From NCBI RefSeq assembly GCF_002870965.1, contig NZ_PHSO01000011.1:56887-120886 (forward strand): a DNA stretch of 64,000 nt, given 5' to 3'. Positions 1-9,613 of the stretch are shown here, in pieces. The stretch is from Tsuneonella flava (lineage in GTDB: Bacteria > Pseudomonadota > Alphaproteobacteria > Sphingomonadales > Sphingomonadaceae). Position numbers and translations under genes: made by a program. The stretch's first letter is position 1. Every line of letters starts with the position of its first letter. The notes under the pieces are model-generated. The model made no database searches. It had not been told where the DNA came from and saw only the letters and a program-made list of their open reading frames with translations.

Positions 1-2
1 GG

Positions 3-1157
3 AACATGGCGATCTCCGGGCGCGGGCGGGACATCGTTGTGACCATGCCGATCCACGCCGAAGTCCACGCGAAAGATATTGCAGGCGTTCTCAAACAGGA
101 AACTGCCACTGCCGACGCCAATGTGCGCGCGGTAATACGCTTGTCTGTCGACAGTCGCTGGAACCCGCACGGCACGATCCGCATCAAGTACGACTGGATC
201 AATACACCGCATATCGACTTCCTCGGCCAGCGGATCGAATTCACGAAAGATGCGGACAAGGAACTGAAAGGCGTAGTCGCGAAGCTCGAACGCACTTTGC
301 CACGCGAACTGGAGAAAATACACCTGCGGCGCGATATCGAACGGTTGTGGGGCGAAGCATTCACAGTGGTTCAACTCAACGAGAAAAACCCGCCAGTGTG
401 GATGCGGATCGAGCCGCAGCAATTGCAGTATGGCGGCTATTCACTCTCCGGCAAGACGCTGAATCTCAAGCTGGGAATGACAGCCCGAACCCAGACTTTC
501 GTTGGCGACAAGCCTGCACCCCCGGACAAAAAGCCACTGCCGCCACGCACACCTCTGTCGGAAACGCCCGGCAAGCTGGCATTCTTCATCCCGGTCGTGG
601 CCGATTACGCAGAGCTGGAACCCGTTATCGCCAGGGCACTGAACAAACGGGCTGCCCGACCATTCAAAGTGCCCGGCATCGGCCCGGTGCAGGCCCGCTT
701 CGGGAAGATAGAGGTTTACGGATCCACCGGCGGCCGCGTGGCCGTGGGCGCCACCTTCACGGCACAGCGGACCGACGGGAAATATGGTGCGGCCAACGGG
801 ACGGTCTGGCTCACCGGCGTGCCGCATAACCAGCCGAATTCACGCAAAGTGTCGTTCAGCGATGTCTCGGTGACGGGCGACAGCGACCGAATGGAAACCG
901 ATATCCTGATGCGGCTTGCCAGTGCGCCGGGATATCAGCAGGCAATCGCCGATGCCCTGACACAGAATTTCGAAGGCGACTTCGATGATCTGAAAGGCAA
1001 GATCGAACGTGCGATAGCGCGGCGCCGCGAAGGCGATCTGGTGATTCACGCCCGGATCGATGAAGTGAACACCGGAGAGCTGAAGGCGGCCGGACGCGGG
1101 TTGTATCTTCCGGTGCAGGGCTCCGCGACGACATCGATCACAGTGACCGCCCGCTGA
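3..1157 (+). CDS. DUF4403 family protein, 5' end cut by window edge
   Basis: The reading frame is open to the left edge, so the true start lies outside the window. About 384 residues are visible; family members usually run to about 450-480 with an N-terminal lipoprotein or Sec signal, so the missing part is probably short. The visible part has two similar halves of alternating beta-strands and amphipathic helices, with a proline-rich linker near residues 168-186 (PAPPDKKPLPPRTPLSETP). This fits the duplicated lipid-binding-like fold proposed for DUF4403. There is no enzymatic motif. The family assignment comes from overall pattern and wording such as HIDFLGQRIEF; the function is unknown, probably in the envelope. 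Confidence 0.7.
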   Translation, partial: NMAISGRGRDIVVTMPIHAEVHAKDIAGVLKQETATADANVRAVIRLSVDSRWNPHGTIRIKYDWINTPHIDFLGQRIEFTKDADKELKGVVAKLERTLPRELEKIHLRRDIERLWGEAFTVVQLNEKNPPVWMRIEPQQLQYGGYSLSGKTLNLKLGMTARTQTFVGDKPAPPDKKPLPPRTPLSETPGKLAFFIPVVADYAELEPVIARALNKRAARPFKVPGIGPVQARFGKIEVYGSTGGRVAVGATFTAQRTDGKYGAANGTVWLTGVPHNQPNSRKVSFSDVSVTGDSDRMETDILMRLASAPGYQQAIADALTQNFEGDFDDLKGKIERAIARRREGDLVIHARIDEVNTGELKAAGRGLYLPVQGSATTSITVTAR

Positions 1158-1430
1158 CCAGCCGGCCGATTGCAAACCTGCTGCGCCTAGCGCCTGAATT
1201 CGGGAGTAAATCCTGGAGAAGCCGATGTCTCTCAGGCCAACCGAAGAACCCGGCGCAATCGCGTTGGCGCAGCTGATCGAGAGAGAGCTGGGATAGCAGC
1301 TGATCCGTGATTAGCATGAGCAGGTACTGATCGCACATTCTGCACGTAAACAGATATTGCCGCTTCTCGGTTCGATATTGGGGACAATCCCGCTTTCCCC
1401 CCATCGCCTGATTCGGGTAAAGGCGAGCGT

Positions 1431-2099
1431 ATGATTTCCCCTGCTCTGCCCCCGTTTCTCGACCTTGCCGGCACGGCAATATTCGCGCTTACCGGTGCAC
1501 TGCTGGCCGCCAGGCTACGCCAGACATTCGTGACAATGGCCTTCTTCGCGCTGGTAACCGGCGTCGGCGGCGGTTCTTTGCGGGATATGTTGCTGGGTGC
1601 ACCGGCATTCTGGTTGCACAGCCCGTGGGTGGCGGCAGTGATCTTCGCAACCGCGCTGATGGCGTGGTTCACTCCGCGCAAATGGTGGGACAACGAATTG
1701 CTCGAATGGGCCGATGCGATGGGGATGGCTGCTTTCGCGGTGCTGGGCGCAGCCAAGGCGCTGGCGTTTGGTGTCGCCCCGTTGCCTGCTGCGGTGCTGG
1801 GGATCGTCACCGGCTGCGCGGGCGGCGTGATCCGCGATGTCATCGCGGGCGAACCATCTATTCTGATGCGGCCAGAGCTCTATGTGACGGCAGCGGCGCT
1901 ATCGGCAATGCTGACAGTAGGCGGCGAAGTGGCGGGTCTGCCCGCCCTGATCGCGTGGAGTGTTGCATGGGCCGCCGGTTTCGCACTGCGTGGGGCAGCA
2001 ATCCGCTGGCGGCTCGCCTTGCCATCATATCGAGAGGGCAAGGAACAAGACGAGACCAGTGCACCGGCAGATCCGCCGCCCGCGAAGAACGATCGTTAG
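1431..2099 (+). CDS. TRIC-type cation channel / UPF0126 membrane protein
   Basis: A 222-residue integral membrane protein with about seven hydrophobic segments. It has the internal duplication typical of bacterial TRIC (UPF0126, YadS-like) proteins. Each half carries a Gly-rich stretch ending in an R-D pair: VGGGSLRDMLLG near residue 45 and CAGGVIRDVIAG near residue 128. In solved bacterial homologues these segments line the pore of a trimer that conducts K+ or Na+. The charged C-terminal tail (EGKEQDETSAP) is cytoplasmic-like. An AAGGCGAG ribosome site precedes the ATG. The gene stands alone; its physiological ion is not known. Confidence 0.85.
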   Translation: MISPALPPFLDLAGTAIFALTGALLAARLRQTFVTMAFFALVTGVGGGSLRDMLLGAPAFWLHSPWVAAVIFATALMAWFTPRKWWDNELLEWADAMGMAAFAVLGAAKALAFGVAPLPAAVLGIVTGCAGGVIRDVIAGEPSILMRPELYVTAAALSAMLTVGGEVAGLPALIAWSVAWAAGFALRGAAIRWRLALPSYREGKEQDETSAPADPPPAKNDR

Positions 2100-2117
2100 G
2101 TCCAGGACCTAAGCCGA

Positions 2118-2924
2118 TCAACCGTTGAAGTCAGGCTGCTCCGCAGTCGAGTAACGCCCGTCGTCAGCTTCATTGCCAATCGGGCCACCGGGATAGGCCG
2201 GTGCAGCATTGCGATCGATATCGCTATCGACCGCCGGGCTGGATGCACCGCCACCGGGCATGGCCGATTGATTCTGCCACGCCTGAGCATATCGCTCGCT
2301 ACTCCACTGCCGGTCCTCCACCGCCCCGCGTGAGGACCGCCCGAAATCGATGCCGTCGATCCGGCCATCGCGCCCGACCATGCATGTGAAAGACGCACCC
2401 GTCGTCAGATTGCCTTCCACCCGCCAGCCTTCGCCGTACCGTTCGGCCGAATGGATGCTGTCGACCCGACCATTGCGCCCTGCGGCATCGGCACAGCTAT
2501 CGACCGCGCGCCTCAATCCCCCACTGTCACCATACGGCGACCGATCAGGGCGGCTGCGATATTCGGGATAGCGATTGTCCGGGTAACGCGTATCGGGATA
2601 GCGGCTGTCGGGATAAGTCCGGTTGCGATAGCGATCGTCGTTATCGCGCGAAGACTTGGTTACGGCGCTGGCCACCGCTGCAATTGCCCCAACCACCAGC
2701 AGACCGCCGATAACATCGCCTGCATCGATACGGTCGCGGCGGTAGTGGCGCCCCCACCGTCGCGAATGATCGGCATTGTCGGAATCGGCATGAAATCCAC
2801 CGTTGGCGACGACATCGCTGGCGATGGAAGCGTGCGGCATCTCCGCAGCGGCCAGCGGCGTCACGGCCATCGATGCGCTGGCCATCAGTGCAACGGCAGA
2901 GGCGAATTTGGAATAAGCTGTCAT
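2118..2924 (-). CDS. Exported RYPD-repeat protein, uncharacterised
   Basis: About 268 residues. The ATG at 2924 is preferred over one 18 bases upstream because GGGGA lies about nine bases before it and the signal peptide (TAYSKFASAVALMASASMAVTPLAAA) then begins at once. After the signal comes a basic stretch, then a hydrophobic GDVIGGLLVVGAIAAVASAV segment, then a run of near-identical RYPD/RYPE units, and a C-terminal domain with paired cysteines (SCADAAG and FTCMVG). The next gene (3048-3647) has the same order of signal, DVIGG-like hydrophobic segment, Arg/Tyr/Asp-rich spacer and two-cysteine domain, so the two are paralogues. Probably periplasmic or membrane-anchored; function unknown. 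Confidence 0.75.
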   Translation of the reverse strand: MTAYSKFASAVALMASASMAVTPLAAAEMPHASIASDVVANGGFHADSDNADHSRRWGRHYRRDRIDAGDVIGGLLVVGAIAAVASAVTKSSRDNDDRYRNRTYPDSRYPDTRYPDNRYPEYRSRPDRSPYGDSGGLRRAVDSCADAAGRNGRVDSIHSAERYGEGWRVEGNLTTGASFTCMVGRDGRIDGIDFGRSSRGAVEDRQWSSERYAQAWQNQSAMPGGGASSPAVDSDIDRNAAPAYPGGPIGNEADDGRYSTAEQPDFNG

Positions 2925-3047
2925 ATCAATGTCCCCATCCAAGGAGATCTGCGACAGAGTGCCGCATAGTGACGACGAAATTAGGCGGTCCAGGCTTGCG
3001 TAAGCCTGAACCGCCCCTTCGGTGGCTCGTTAGCGGGCGCGCTCAGA

Positions 3048-3647
3048 TCAGAGCCCACGGATGCCGCGGTAATCGAGATCGACGACGCGCCCGTGGCGCA
3101 CTTCGCATTTGAACTTGCCGCTGTCCCAACCGCGATAGCTGTTGTTCCAGCCACGGTAGTCGTTACCCCAGCCCGACCCGTAATGCCGGTCGCCCCGGCG
3201 CCAGTCGCGGCCCATATTGTTCACCGCGATCCGGCCTTCAACCTTGTAGCCGTTACGTTTGCGATCAATATCGCGAATGTCGGTCACCCGCGCGCCGCGA
3301 TAGCCATAGCGTTGCGCGTTGCGCTGTGCCGCGGCCACGCACTGCTGCACCGCATCGCGCGATCCGGCACGGGCGTAACGGTCGTTGCCATAGCGGTTGT
3401 CGTAACGGTTGCCGTAGTCATAGCGATCGTCATATCGGCCATCGCGGTAGCTGCGATCTTTGCCGATTGACGAAGCGACAGCCGCGATACCGCCGATAAT
3501 CAGCGCCCCTGCAATGATTTCACCTGCACCGATACCGTCATGATCGCGGTCGCGTGCCATAGCGGGGCTTACCGAAGCCATTGCCATCGCGCCAGCCGCG
3601 ACGGCACCGATGGTTCCTTTGGCCAATGCGTTGGTCATGATCTTCAT
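3048..3647 (-). CDS. Exported RYD-rich protein, paralogue of neighbour
   Basis: About 199 residues from the ATG at 3647, which has GAGGA seven bases upstream; longer upstream frames lack a signal peptide. A Sec signal (MKIMTNALAKGTIGAVAAGAMAMAS...AMA) is followed by a glycine-rich hydrophobic segment (GEIIAGALIIGGIAAVASSI), then an Arg-Tyr-Asp-Asn spacer of DRYD/NRY units. A C-terminal domain follows with RDAVQQCVAAAQ and FKCEVRHGRVVDLDYRG, which aligns in layout with the neighbouring gene. The cysteines may form a disulfide in the periplasm. The pair probably arose by local duplication. No known function. Confidence 0.75.
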   Translation of the reverse strand: MKIMTNALAKGTIGAVAAGAMAMASVSPAMARDRDHDGIGAGEIIAGALIIGGIAAVASSIGKDRSYRDGRYDDRYDYGNRYDNRYGNDRYARAGSRDAVQQCVAAAQRNAQRYGYRGARVTDIRDIDRKRNGYKVEGRIAVNNMGRDWRRGDRHYGSGWGNDYRGWNNSYRGWDSGKFKCEVRHGRVVDLDYRGIRGL

Positions 3648-3781
3648 AGTGTCCTCACTTTCGGGCGGCGAAGGAGTGCCGCCTTGTGAAGACGTTGTAA
3701 GCGATTCGCGGTGTGGCATCCCTGAACTGGCAGTGCAGCCATCATTCATGTAATGCGCCACTTTTATGAACAGGCAAAGCA

Positions 3782-3813
3782 AAAGGCCGCGAGAGTTTCC
3801 TCTCACGGCCTTT
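3782..3813 (-). terminator. Intrinsic terminator after rplQ
   Basis: A 14-bp inverted repeat with one G-U pair (arms 3782-3795 and 3800-3813, four-base loop) lies 38 bases past the rplQ stop. On the minus strand it is followed by CTTTTGCTTTG-like sequence. It probably ends the whole ribosomal protein transcript; the plus strand also has T residues after the stem, but no plus-strand gene needs it. Confidence 0.8.
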
Positions 3814-3850
3814 CTCATTTCATCCCCTTTGAGCAGGGGCTAGGACGCGA

Positions 3851-4270
3851 TCAGGCGTCTTCGAATTCTTCTTCGTTCATGACCGGGCCGCTGTCCTGCC
3901 CCTTGGCATCGACATCGCGGTCAACCAGTTCGATAATCGCAACCGGCGCGGCATCGCTGCCACGGATACCGGCCTTGATGATCCGGGTGTAGCCGCCTTC
4001 GCGATCAGAATAGCGTTCGGCCAGAACATCGAACAACTTCTTGAGCTGGGTCTCGTCGCCCAGACGGCTCATGGCCAGACGGCGGTTCGACAGGCCGCCT
4101 CGCTTGGCAAGCGTAATTAGCTTTTCGATGTAGGGGCGCAGTTCCTTGGCCTTCGGCGTAGTCGTCATGATCTGCTCATGCTTCACCAGCGCAGTGGCGA
4201 GGTTGCGAAGCAGCGCGGCGCGGTGGCCGGATTTACGCTGCAGCTTACGGCCGGAAAGTTTATGACGCAT
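3851..4270 (-). CDS. rplQ: 50S ribosomal protein L17
   Basis: 139 residues starting [17 protein letters not shown], the invariant L17 N-terminus, so the ATG at 4270 is used. A GAAGGAAT site precedes it. The tail beyond about residue 120 is acidic ([16 protein letters not shown]), longer than the E. coli protein but common in alphaproteobacteria. L17 binds 23S rRNA near the tunnel exit. It is the last gene of the alpha block, 173 bases after rpoA; that gap holds short GC-rich inverted repeats (CCCCG/CGGGG near 4355) of unknown role. Confidence 0.98.
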   Translation of the reverse strand: MRHKLSGRKLQRKSGHRAALLRNLATALVKHEQIMTTTPKAKELRPYIEKLITLAKRGGLSNRRLAMSRLGDETQLKKLFDVLAERYSDREGGYTRIIKAGIRGSDAAPVAIIELVDRDVDAKGQDSGPVMNEEEFEDA

Positions 4271-4443
4271 ATCTATTCCTTCATTCGTAGGGGGCCCGTG
4301 CGAGGTAGCCCGATCCAGGACCGATAAGGGACGGCCCATTGCCCTGATCGCGATACCCCGAAACGGTCCGGGGCATCAAACTGCCAGTGAAGCCCTGACA
4401 GCGTGAGCAGCCCCCGCACTATGCGAGGGCCGCACATAATTGC

Positions 4444-5496
4444 TTAGCCGAGCAGTTCCTGTTCGAGCTTCTTGGCCATTTCTTCGATATTTTCCGGCGG
4501 CCAGCCAGGGATGTCCATGCCGAGGCGCAGACCCATCGAGCTCAGGACTTCCTTGATCTCGTTGAGCGACTTGCGACCGAAGTTCGGCGTGCGGAGCATC
4601 TCGGCTTCGGTCTTCTGGACCAGGTCGCCGATGTAGATGATGTTGTCGTTCTTCAGGCAGTTGGCCGAACGCACCGACAGTTCCAGTTCGTCCACCTTCT
4701 TGAGCAGGTAACGGTTGAGCTGGTTGGTGTCGTTTTCTTCCGGCTGAGCGGCAACGCCGATCATCGGGCTGGAAGGCTGCGGAATGCCATCTTCGAAGTG
4801 GACGAACAGCGTGAGCTGATCCTGCAGGATACGCGCGGCATAGGCCAGCGCATCTTCCGGGGTCACGGTGCCATCGGTTTCGATCGTCAGGCTAAGCTTG
4901 TCAAAGTCGAGCTCCTGCCCAACGCGGGCGTTTTCAACTTTGTAGCTGACCTGACGGACCGGCGAATACAGCGAATCAACCGGGATCAGACCAATCGGCG
5001 CATCGGCCGGACGGTTGCTGACTGCCGGGACATAACCCTTGCCGGTATCGGCAGTGAGTTCCATGTTCAGCGTCGCACCATCGTCGAGATGGCACAGCAC
5101 CAGATCCTTGTTCATCACTTCGATGTCGCCCGAAACGGCGATATCGCCCGCCTTCACCGGGCCGGGTCCAGTGGCGGAAAGCTGAAGACGCTTAGCACCT
5201 TCGCCTTCCATCTTGAGGGCAATCTGCTTCACGTTCAGCACGATATCCGTCACGTCTTCACGCACACCGGCGAGCGACGAGAACTCATGCAGAACATTTT
5301 CGATCTTGATCGAAGTGATCGCGGCACCCTGAAGGCTGGAGAGCAGCACACGGCGCAGCGCATTGCCGAGCGTCAGGCCAAAGCCCCGCTCAAGCGGTTC
5401 GGCAACGAATGTTACCTTACGACCCTTGGCGCCTTCTTTGACGTCGAGGGTATTGGGTTTCTTGAGTTCCTGCCAGTTCTTGGTGTTGACGGACAT
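4444..5496 (-). CDS. rpoA: RNA polymerase subunit alpha
   Basis: 350 residues. The N-terminal domain (about 1-235) carries the dimerisation signature [21 protein letters not shown] flexible acidic linker follows, then the C-terminal domain from about 265 with [16 protein letters not shown] and [17 protein letters not shown], the surface that contacts UP elements and activators. Length and domain order are normal. It lies between rpsK and rplQ, the standard alpha-operon position. Confidence 0.99.
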   Translation of the reverse strand: MSVNTKNWQELKKPNTLDVKEGAKGRKVTFVAEPLERGFGLTLGNALRRVLLSSLQGAAITSIKIENVLHEFSSLAGVREDVTDIVLNVKQIALKMEGEGAKRLQLSATGPGPVKAGDIAVSGDIEVMNKDLVLCHLDDGATLNMELTADTGKGYVPAVSNRPADAPIGLIPVDSLYSPVRQVSYKVENARVGQELDFDKLSLTIETDGTVTPEDALAYAARILQDQLTLFVHFEDGIPQPSSPMIGVAAQPEENDTNQLNRYLLKKVDELELSVRSANCLKNDNIIYIGDLVQKTEAEMLRTPNFGRKSLNEIKEVLSSMGLRLGMDIPGWPPENIEEMAKKLEQELLG

Positions 5497-5599
5497 GGAT
5501 TTCCCCTGGGGTTAAATGCGGGCGGGACCGGCTGCGCTGGGCGGCGCGTCCGGTCCGTGAATGGCGGCGGGGCTCAACACCCCGCCGGGCAGGTACGGA

Positions 5600-5989
5600 T
5601 CAGACGCGACGACGTTTGGAAGGCCGAACCCCGTTGTGCGGGATCGGGGTCACGTCGCGGATCGAAGTAATGGTGAAGCCCACAGCCGCCAGACCGCGCA
5701 GCGCACTTTCACGACCCGAACCCGGGCCCTTTACTTCGACTTCCAGCGTACGGACGCCATGCTCGGCAGCTTTCTTGCCAGCATCGTCGGCGGCAACCTG
5801 AGCTGCATAAGGAGTCGACTTGCGGCTACCCTTGAAGCCCATCATGCCTGCGCTGGACCAGCTGATAGCATTGCCCTGCGCGTCTGTGATGGTGATCATC
5901 GTGTTGTTGAAGCTGGCGTTGATGTGGGCAACACCGCTCGAAATGTTCTTCTTATCGCGACGCCTGATACGGCCGGGTTCGCGTGCCAT
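5600..5989 (-). CDS. rpsK: 30S ribosomal protein S11
   Basis: 129 residues with the S11 core ([21 protein letters not shown]) and the basic C-terminus [16 protein letters not shown]11 forms part of the platform of the small subunit next to the mRNA exit. It sits 51 bases after rpsM and 103 bases before rpoA. Confidence 0.99.
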   Translation of the reverse strand: MAREPGRIRRRDKKNISSGVAHINASFNNTMITITDAQGNAISWSSAGMMGFKGSRKSTPYAAQVAADDAGKKAAEHGVRTLEVEVKGPGSGRESALRGLAAVGFTITSIRDVTPIPHNGVRPSKRRRV

Positions 5990-6040
5990 GATGGTATTCC
6001 TCTATCTCTACGGATGAAGTGAAGTAGCGGGGAGCCCGGC

Positions 6041-6409
6041 TTACTTCTTCTTCCCGGCGATCGGCTTGGCCTTACCCTTGCGGGTACGGGCATTGGTGTG
6101 GGTGCGCTGTCCGCGAACGGGCAAACCCGAACGGTGACGCAGACCACGATACGAACGCAGGTCCATCAGACGCTTGATGTTCATCGCGGTGTCGCGACGC
6201 AGGTCGCCTTCCACGCGGTGATCGGCGTCGATCGCTTCACGGATCTGCAGGACTTCCGCATCGGTCAGGTCCTGAACCCGACGCGCATGGTCAATCCCCA
6301 GCTTGTCGGCGATCTTGACGGCGGTCGTGCGACCGATCCCGTGAATGTAGGTGAGCGCAATAATAACGCGCTTGTTGGTGGGGAGGTTTACCCCGGCAAT
6401 ACGAGCCAC
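6041..6409 (-). CDS. rpsM: 30S ribosomal protein S13
   Basis: 122 residues, [15 protein letters not shown] at the start and the helix-hairpin-helix segment [19 protein letters not shown]. The Lys/Arg tail ([15 protein letters not shown]) reaches toward tRNA at the A/P sites in known ribosomes. It starts the alpha block here but is separated from adk by an inserted gene. Confidence 0.99.
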   Translation of the reverse strand: MARIAGVNLPTNKRVIIALTYIHGIGRTTAVKIADKLGIDHARRVQDLTDAEVLQIREAIDADHRVEGDLRRDTAMNIKRLMDLRSYRGLRHRSGLPVRGQRTHTNARTRKGKAKPIAGKKK

Positions 6410-6699
6410 TTAATTCTCCATGCTCCACAGAGGCTTGACCGACCAACTTACGAAGGGCGGCAGACCCCTATCTCAACGCTGCAACTTCTCGACAAGGCGG
6501 ATGCCCTGACGGCAAAAAGCCCGGTTGGCGCGCTTTCGGCTGCCGCCTGCCGGACCGATTCCGTCATGTCGAAGAACGCGGCGCTTACGGGGATTTTCCT
6601 GCCTCGTCAACAGCCTTGCACACGATTACTGAGGCAAGAGCGCATATGGGCACCGCAAGCCGTTGTGCAACTCTGCATTACTACGCAACAGCGTGCGCG

Positions 6700-7452
6700 T
6701 CAAAGCGCGTCGGGATCCTTCGCTTCGGGGGCTACATTACCATCGGCCTTGCCGCTCTGCTTATCCGGCTCATCATTCAGCTTCTCGTTCGCGAGCGCAT
6801 CGAGCGCAGCCCCCACATCCGCCGCATCGTCCGGCAACAATGGGTCGGAGCCAGCATCCTGTTCCACCTTATCGAGCTTATCCTCCCCGGCCTCTATTCG
6901 TCCCAACTTGTCCGCCAACCCATTGAGTTGCTGGCTCATCACGCCGTCAACCGCCTTCGATATCGTGTCTGGAGGATACCGGAGCACTCCGCCCACGACA
7001 TACTCCCACACTATGCGCGTGCCCCCTTCGTCGGCGGCCTTCATCGTAATGGTCAGAACACCTTGCACAGGCTCACTCTGCAAAGGCCCCAGCGCACCAC
7101 GCATACGCAGCGCCTTGCCCGGCTCCGCCAGAACGACCTCCATATGCTGTGCACTGCCAGCCAGCCCCGGGCTGTTCGCAGTTGGTTTTGCGGGAATCCC
7201 CTCGCAGAAGCATCCCCCGCCTTGCGGAGTCAGCGTCAGATTAGTGGCATCGCCCGACCAGGTGTGCCCGCTGTTCCACCACTCGCCTGGCTTTATCAGC
7301 ATCAGCCATGTGGCCAGAGTGTCCGTTTTCACGACCACGCTATCGCGCGTTACGAACAGCGATGCGTCGGCCTGCATAACCTCAGCGCGCGCACCATGTG
7401 CTGTAAGCAGCGCAGGCATACCCGCCAGGCATGCCAGAATCATCTTCCTCAT
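6700..7452 (-). CDS. Exported SRPBCC (START-like) family protein
   Basis: About 250 residues. The ATG at 7452 is preferred because AAGGGG lies six bases upstream, whereas the ATG at 7467 has its purine stretch directly abutting it. A signal peptide (MRKMILACLAGMPALLTAHGARA) is followed by an SRPBCC/START-like fold of about 150 residues (TLATWLMLIKPGEWWNSGHTWSG; IVWEYVVGG) that normally encloses a hydrophobic ligand. A tail of about 60 mostly acidic residues (GEDKLDKVEQDAGSDPLLPDD) completes the protein. It interrupts the usual adk-rpsM junction of the ribosomal cluster and is likely cotranscribed with adk (56 bases apart). Ligand and role unknown. Confidence 0.75.
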   Translation of the reverse strand: MRKMILACLAGMPALLTAHGARAEVMQADASLFVTRDSVVVKTDTLATWLMLIKPGEWWNSGHTWSGDATNLTLTPQGGGCFCEGIPAKPTANSPGLAGSAQHMEVVLAEPGKALRMRGALGPLQSEPVQGVLTITMKAADEGGTRIVWEYVVGGVLRYPPDTISKAVDGVMSQQLNGLADKLGRIEAGEDKLDKVEQDAGSDPLLPDDAADVGAALDALANEKLNDEPDKQSGKADGNVAPEAKDPDAL

Positions 7453-7508
7453 CGGATACCCCTTCATCCCTTCCGCGTTATCTCACGCGGAAAGGCGATA
7501 GAAAAGGG

Positions 7509-8156
7509 TCAACCGCCCAGAATACTCTCGATCTCTTCGCTGACGGTATCCATATCCGCCATCCCGTCTACCCGACTAACGATGCCACGTTCTTCATAAA
7601 TGGGCAAAATCGGCGCAGTTTTGGCGCGGTATTCTTCCATCCGTTTCCGAACAGTTTCTTCATTGTCGTCAGGTCGGCGCTTGAATTCGGTAGACCCGCA
7701 TTTATCGCAGACCCCCGTAACTTTCGGCTGCTTGAACACGTCATGGTAACCGGCGCCACACTGAGCACAGGTAAAGCGACCCGTGATTCGTTCGACGAGC
7801 GCGTCTTCGTTGACTTCCAGCTCGATCACATGATCGAGCTTACGGTCATGTCCGGCCAGAATTGCATCGAGCGAATGCGCCTGCGCTTCGGTGCGCGGAT
7901 AGCCATCGAAAATGGCACCCGTATCGGGGCCCATCGCCGCCAGTTCGGCATCGATCAGCTTGCTGACAATCTCATCCGAGACAAGCTCACCACGCTCCAT
8001 CACCGCCTTGGCTTCAAGGCCGACCGGAGTGCCAGCCTTGACCGCCGCGCGCAGCATGTCGCCTGTGGAGAGCTGGCGCATCCCGTGCCGATCGACCAAC
8101 CGTTGAGCCTGAGTACCCTTGCCCGCTCCCGGCGGTCCAAGAAGGATGATGTTCAC
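7509..8156 (-). CDS. adk: Adenylate kinase
   Basis: 215 residues. The N-terminal P-loop GPPGAGKGTQ (residues 7-16) binds ATP. The LID domain carries CAQCGAGYHDVF...GVCDKCGS, four cysteines that form the zinc-binding version of the lid, as in Gram-positive and many alphaproteobacterial enzymes. It converts AMP and ATP to two ADP. It follows secY by 30 bases, the normal arrangement. Confidence 0.98.
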   Translation of the reverse strand: MNIILLGPPGAGKGTQAQRLVDRHGMRQLSTGDMLRAAVKAGTPVGLEAKAVMERGELVSDEIVSKLIDAELAAMGPDTGAIFDGYPRTEAQAHSLDAILAGHDRKLDHVIELEVNEDALVERITGRFTCAQCGAGYHDVFKQPKVTGVCDKCGSTEFKRRPDDNEETVRKRMEEYRAKTAPILPIYEERGIVSRVDGMADMDTVSEEIESILGG

Positions 8157-8186
8157 TTTGCGCCACCCCCGAAAATTATGTGAAAC

Positions 8187-9551
8187 TTACCGCAAACGCC
8201 CCTTGAGACGAGCTTTCTTGATCAAATCGCCATACTGGTGCGCCAGCAGGTGCGACTGAATCTGGCTGATCGTATCCACGGTAACGTTGACGACGATCAG
8301 CAAGCTCGTTCCGCCGAGGAACAGCGGAATACCGGTCTGCGCGATCATATATTCGGGAATCACGCAAACCAGCGTCAGGTATATTGCGCCAACCACGGTG
8401 ATGCGAGTCAGCACATAGTCTAGGTAGTCCTGCGTGCGCTTGCCTGGACGGATGCCGGGAATGAACCCACCGTTCTTCTTCAGGTTCTCTGCCGTTTCTT
8501 CCGGATTGAAGACAACCGCAGTGTAGAAAAAGCTGAAGAAGATAATGCCCGCCGCATAGAGCGCCATGTACAGCGGCTGCCCGTGGCGTAGATAGAAGTT
8601 GAGCGTGTTGATAACTCCGCCCATCCCCGAATCGGGATTGATCCCCTCACCGGCGAATTGCGTGATCGTGAGCGGCAGCAGCAGGAGCGAGCTGGCGAAG
8701 ATCGGCGGAATAACGCCGGCCGTGTTCAGCTTCAGCGGCAGGTGGCTGCGGTCGGCCTGCATCATTCCACGTGCGCTGGCACGCTTAGGATACTGGATCA
8801 GCAAGCGACGCTGAGCACGCTCCATGAAGCAAATCAGCAGCACGAGGCCGACGATCATCGCGACAAAGAAAATGATCACGAACGGGCTGATCGCACCGGA
8901 CCGGCCGCCTTCGAACAGGTTTGCCGTAAAGCTCGGAAAGCGCGAAATAATACCCGCCATAATGATCAGCGAAACGCCGTTCCCGATCCCGCGACTGGTA
9001 ATCTGCTCGCCCAGCCACAGCAGGAACATCGAACCGCCGACGAGACTGATGACAGCCACGATACGGAACATGATCCCCGGCATCACAACAGCCTGAAGAC
9101 CTGCCTGCGCGCCGTAAGCCTCAAGGCCGGTCGCAAGGAACCAGCCTTGAATGGCACAGAGGAATACCGTGCCGTAACGCGTATATTGATTGAGCTTCTG
9201 ACGACCGCTGGCCCCTTCCTTCTTCATCGCGGCAAGCGCGGGATGGAGCGAGGCGGCAAGCTGAATCACAATCGACGCCGTAATGTAAGGCATGATGCCA
9301 AGCGCAATCAGGCTCATGCGTTCGAGGCTTCCGCCTGAGAACGTATTGAACAGATCGAGGATACCGCCCTGCGTCTGCTCATACAGCTGTGACAACACCA
9401 ACGGGTTCACACCCGGCAGCGGCACGAAGCTGAGAAAGCGAAAGACGATCAGGGCACCGATCGTGAACCAGATACGGTTCTTCAGTTCGGTAGCCTTGGA
9501 GAAATTCGCGAAGCTGAGATTGCTCGCAATATTGTCGGCGCTGGATGCCAT
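8187..9551 (-). CDS. secY: Protein translocase subunit SecY
   Basis: 454 residues and about ten membrane helices, the pore subunit of the SecYEG translocon in the inner membrane. The start is placed at the ATG at 9551 (MASSADNIASNLSFANF), since the longer frame upstream runs through a repeat-rich gap and adds an unrelated 30 residues. Typical segments include PLPGVNPL in the first periplasmic loop and the C-terminal QYGDLIKKARLKGR. Last gene of the spc block, 188 bases after rplO. Confidence 0.98.
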   Translation of the reverse strand: MASSADNIASNLSFANFSKATELKNRIWFTIGALIVFRFLSFVPLPGVNPLVLSQLYEQTQGGILDLFNTFSGGSLERMSLIALGIMPYITASIVIQLAASLHPALAAMKKEGASGRQKLNQYTRYGTVFLCAIQGWFLATGLEAYGAQAGLQAVVMPGIMFRIVAVISLVGGSMFLLWLGEQITSRGIGNGVSLIIMAGIISRFPSFTANLFEGGRSGAISPFVIIFFVAMIVGLVLLICFMERAQRRLLIQYPKRASARGMMQADRSHLPLKLNTAGVIPPIFASSLLLLPLTITQFAGEGINPDSGMGGVINTLNFYLRHGQPLYMALYAAGIIFFSFFYTAVVFNPEETAENLKKNGGFIPGIRPGKRTQDYLDYVLTRITVVGAIYLTLVCVIPEYMIAQTGIPLFLGGTSLLIVVNVTVDTISQIQSHLLAHQYGDLIKKARLKGRLR

Positions 9552-9613
9552 CAGTAAACCCGATATTCCTGCATTGTTGCCCGGACCCTCCCGGTGAGGG
9601 AATTCACATAGGG

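Noticed and set aside
1158..1430. Small gene between the DUF4403 protein and the TRIC channel
   Set aside because: Frames on both strands are antisense extensions of neighbours without start signals.
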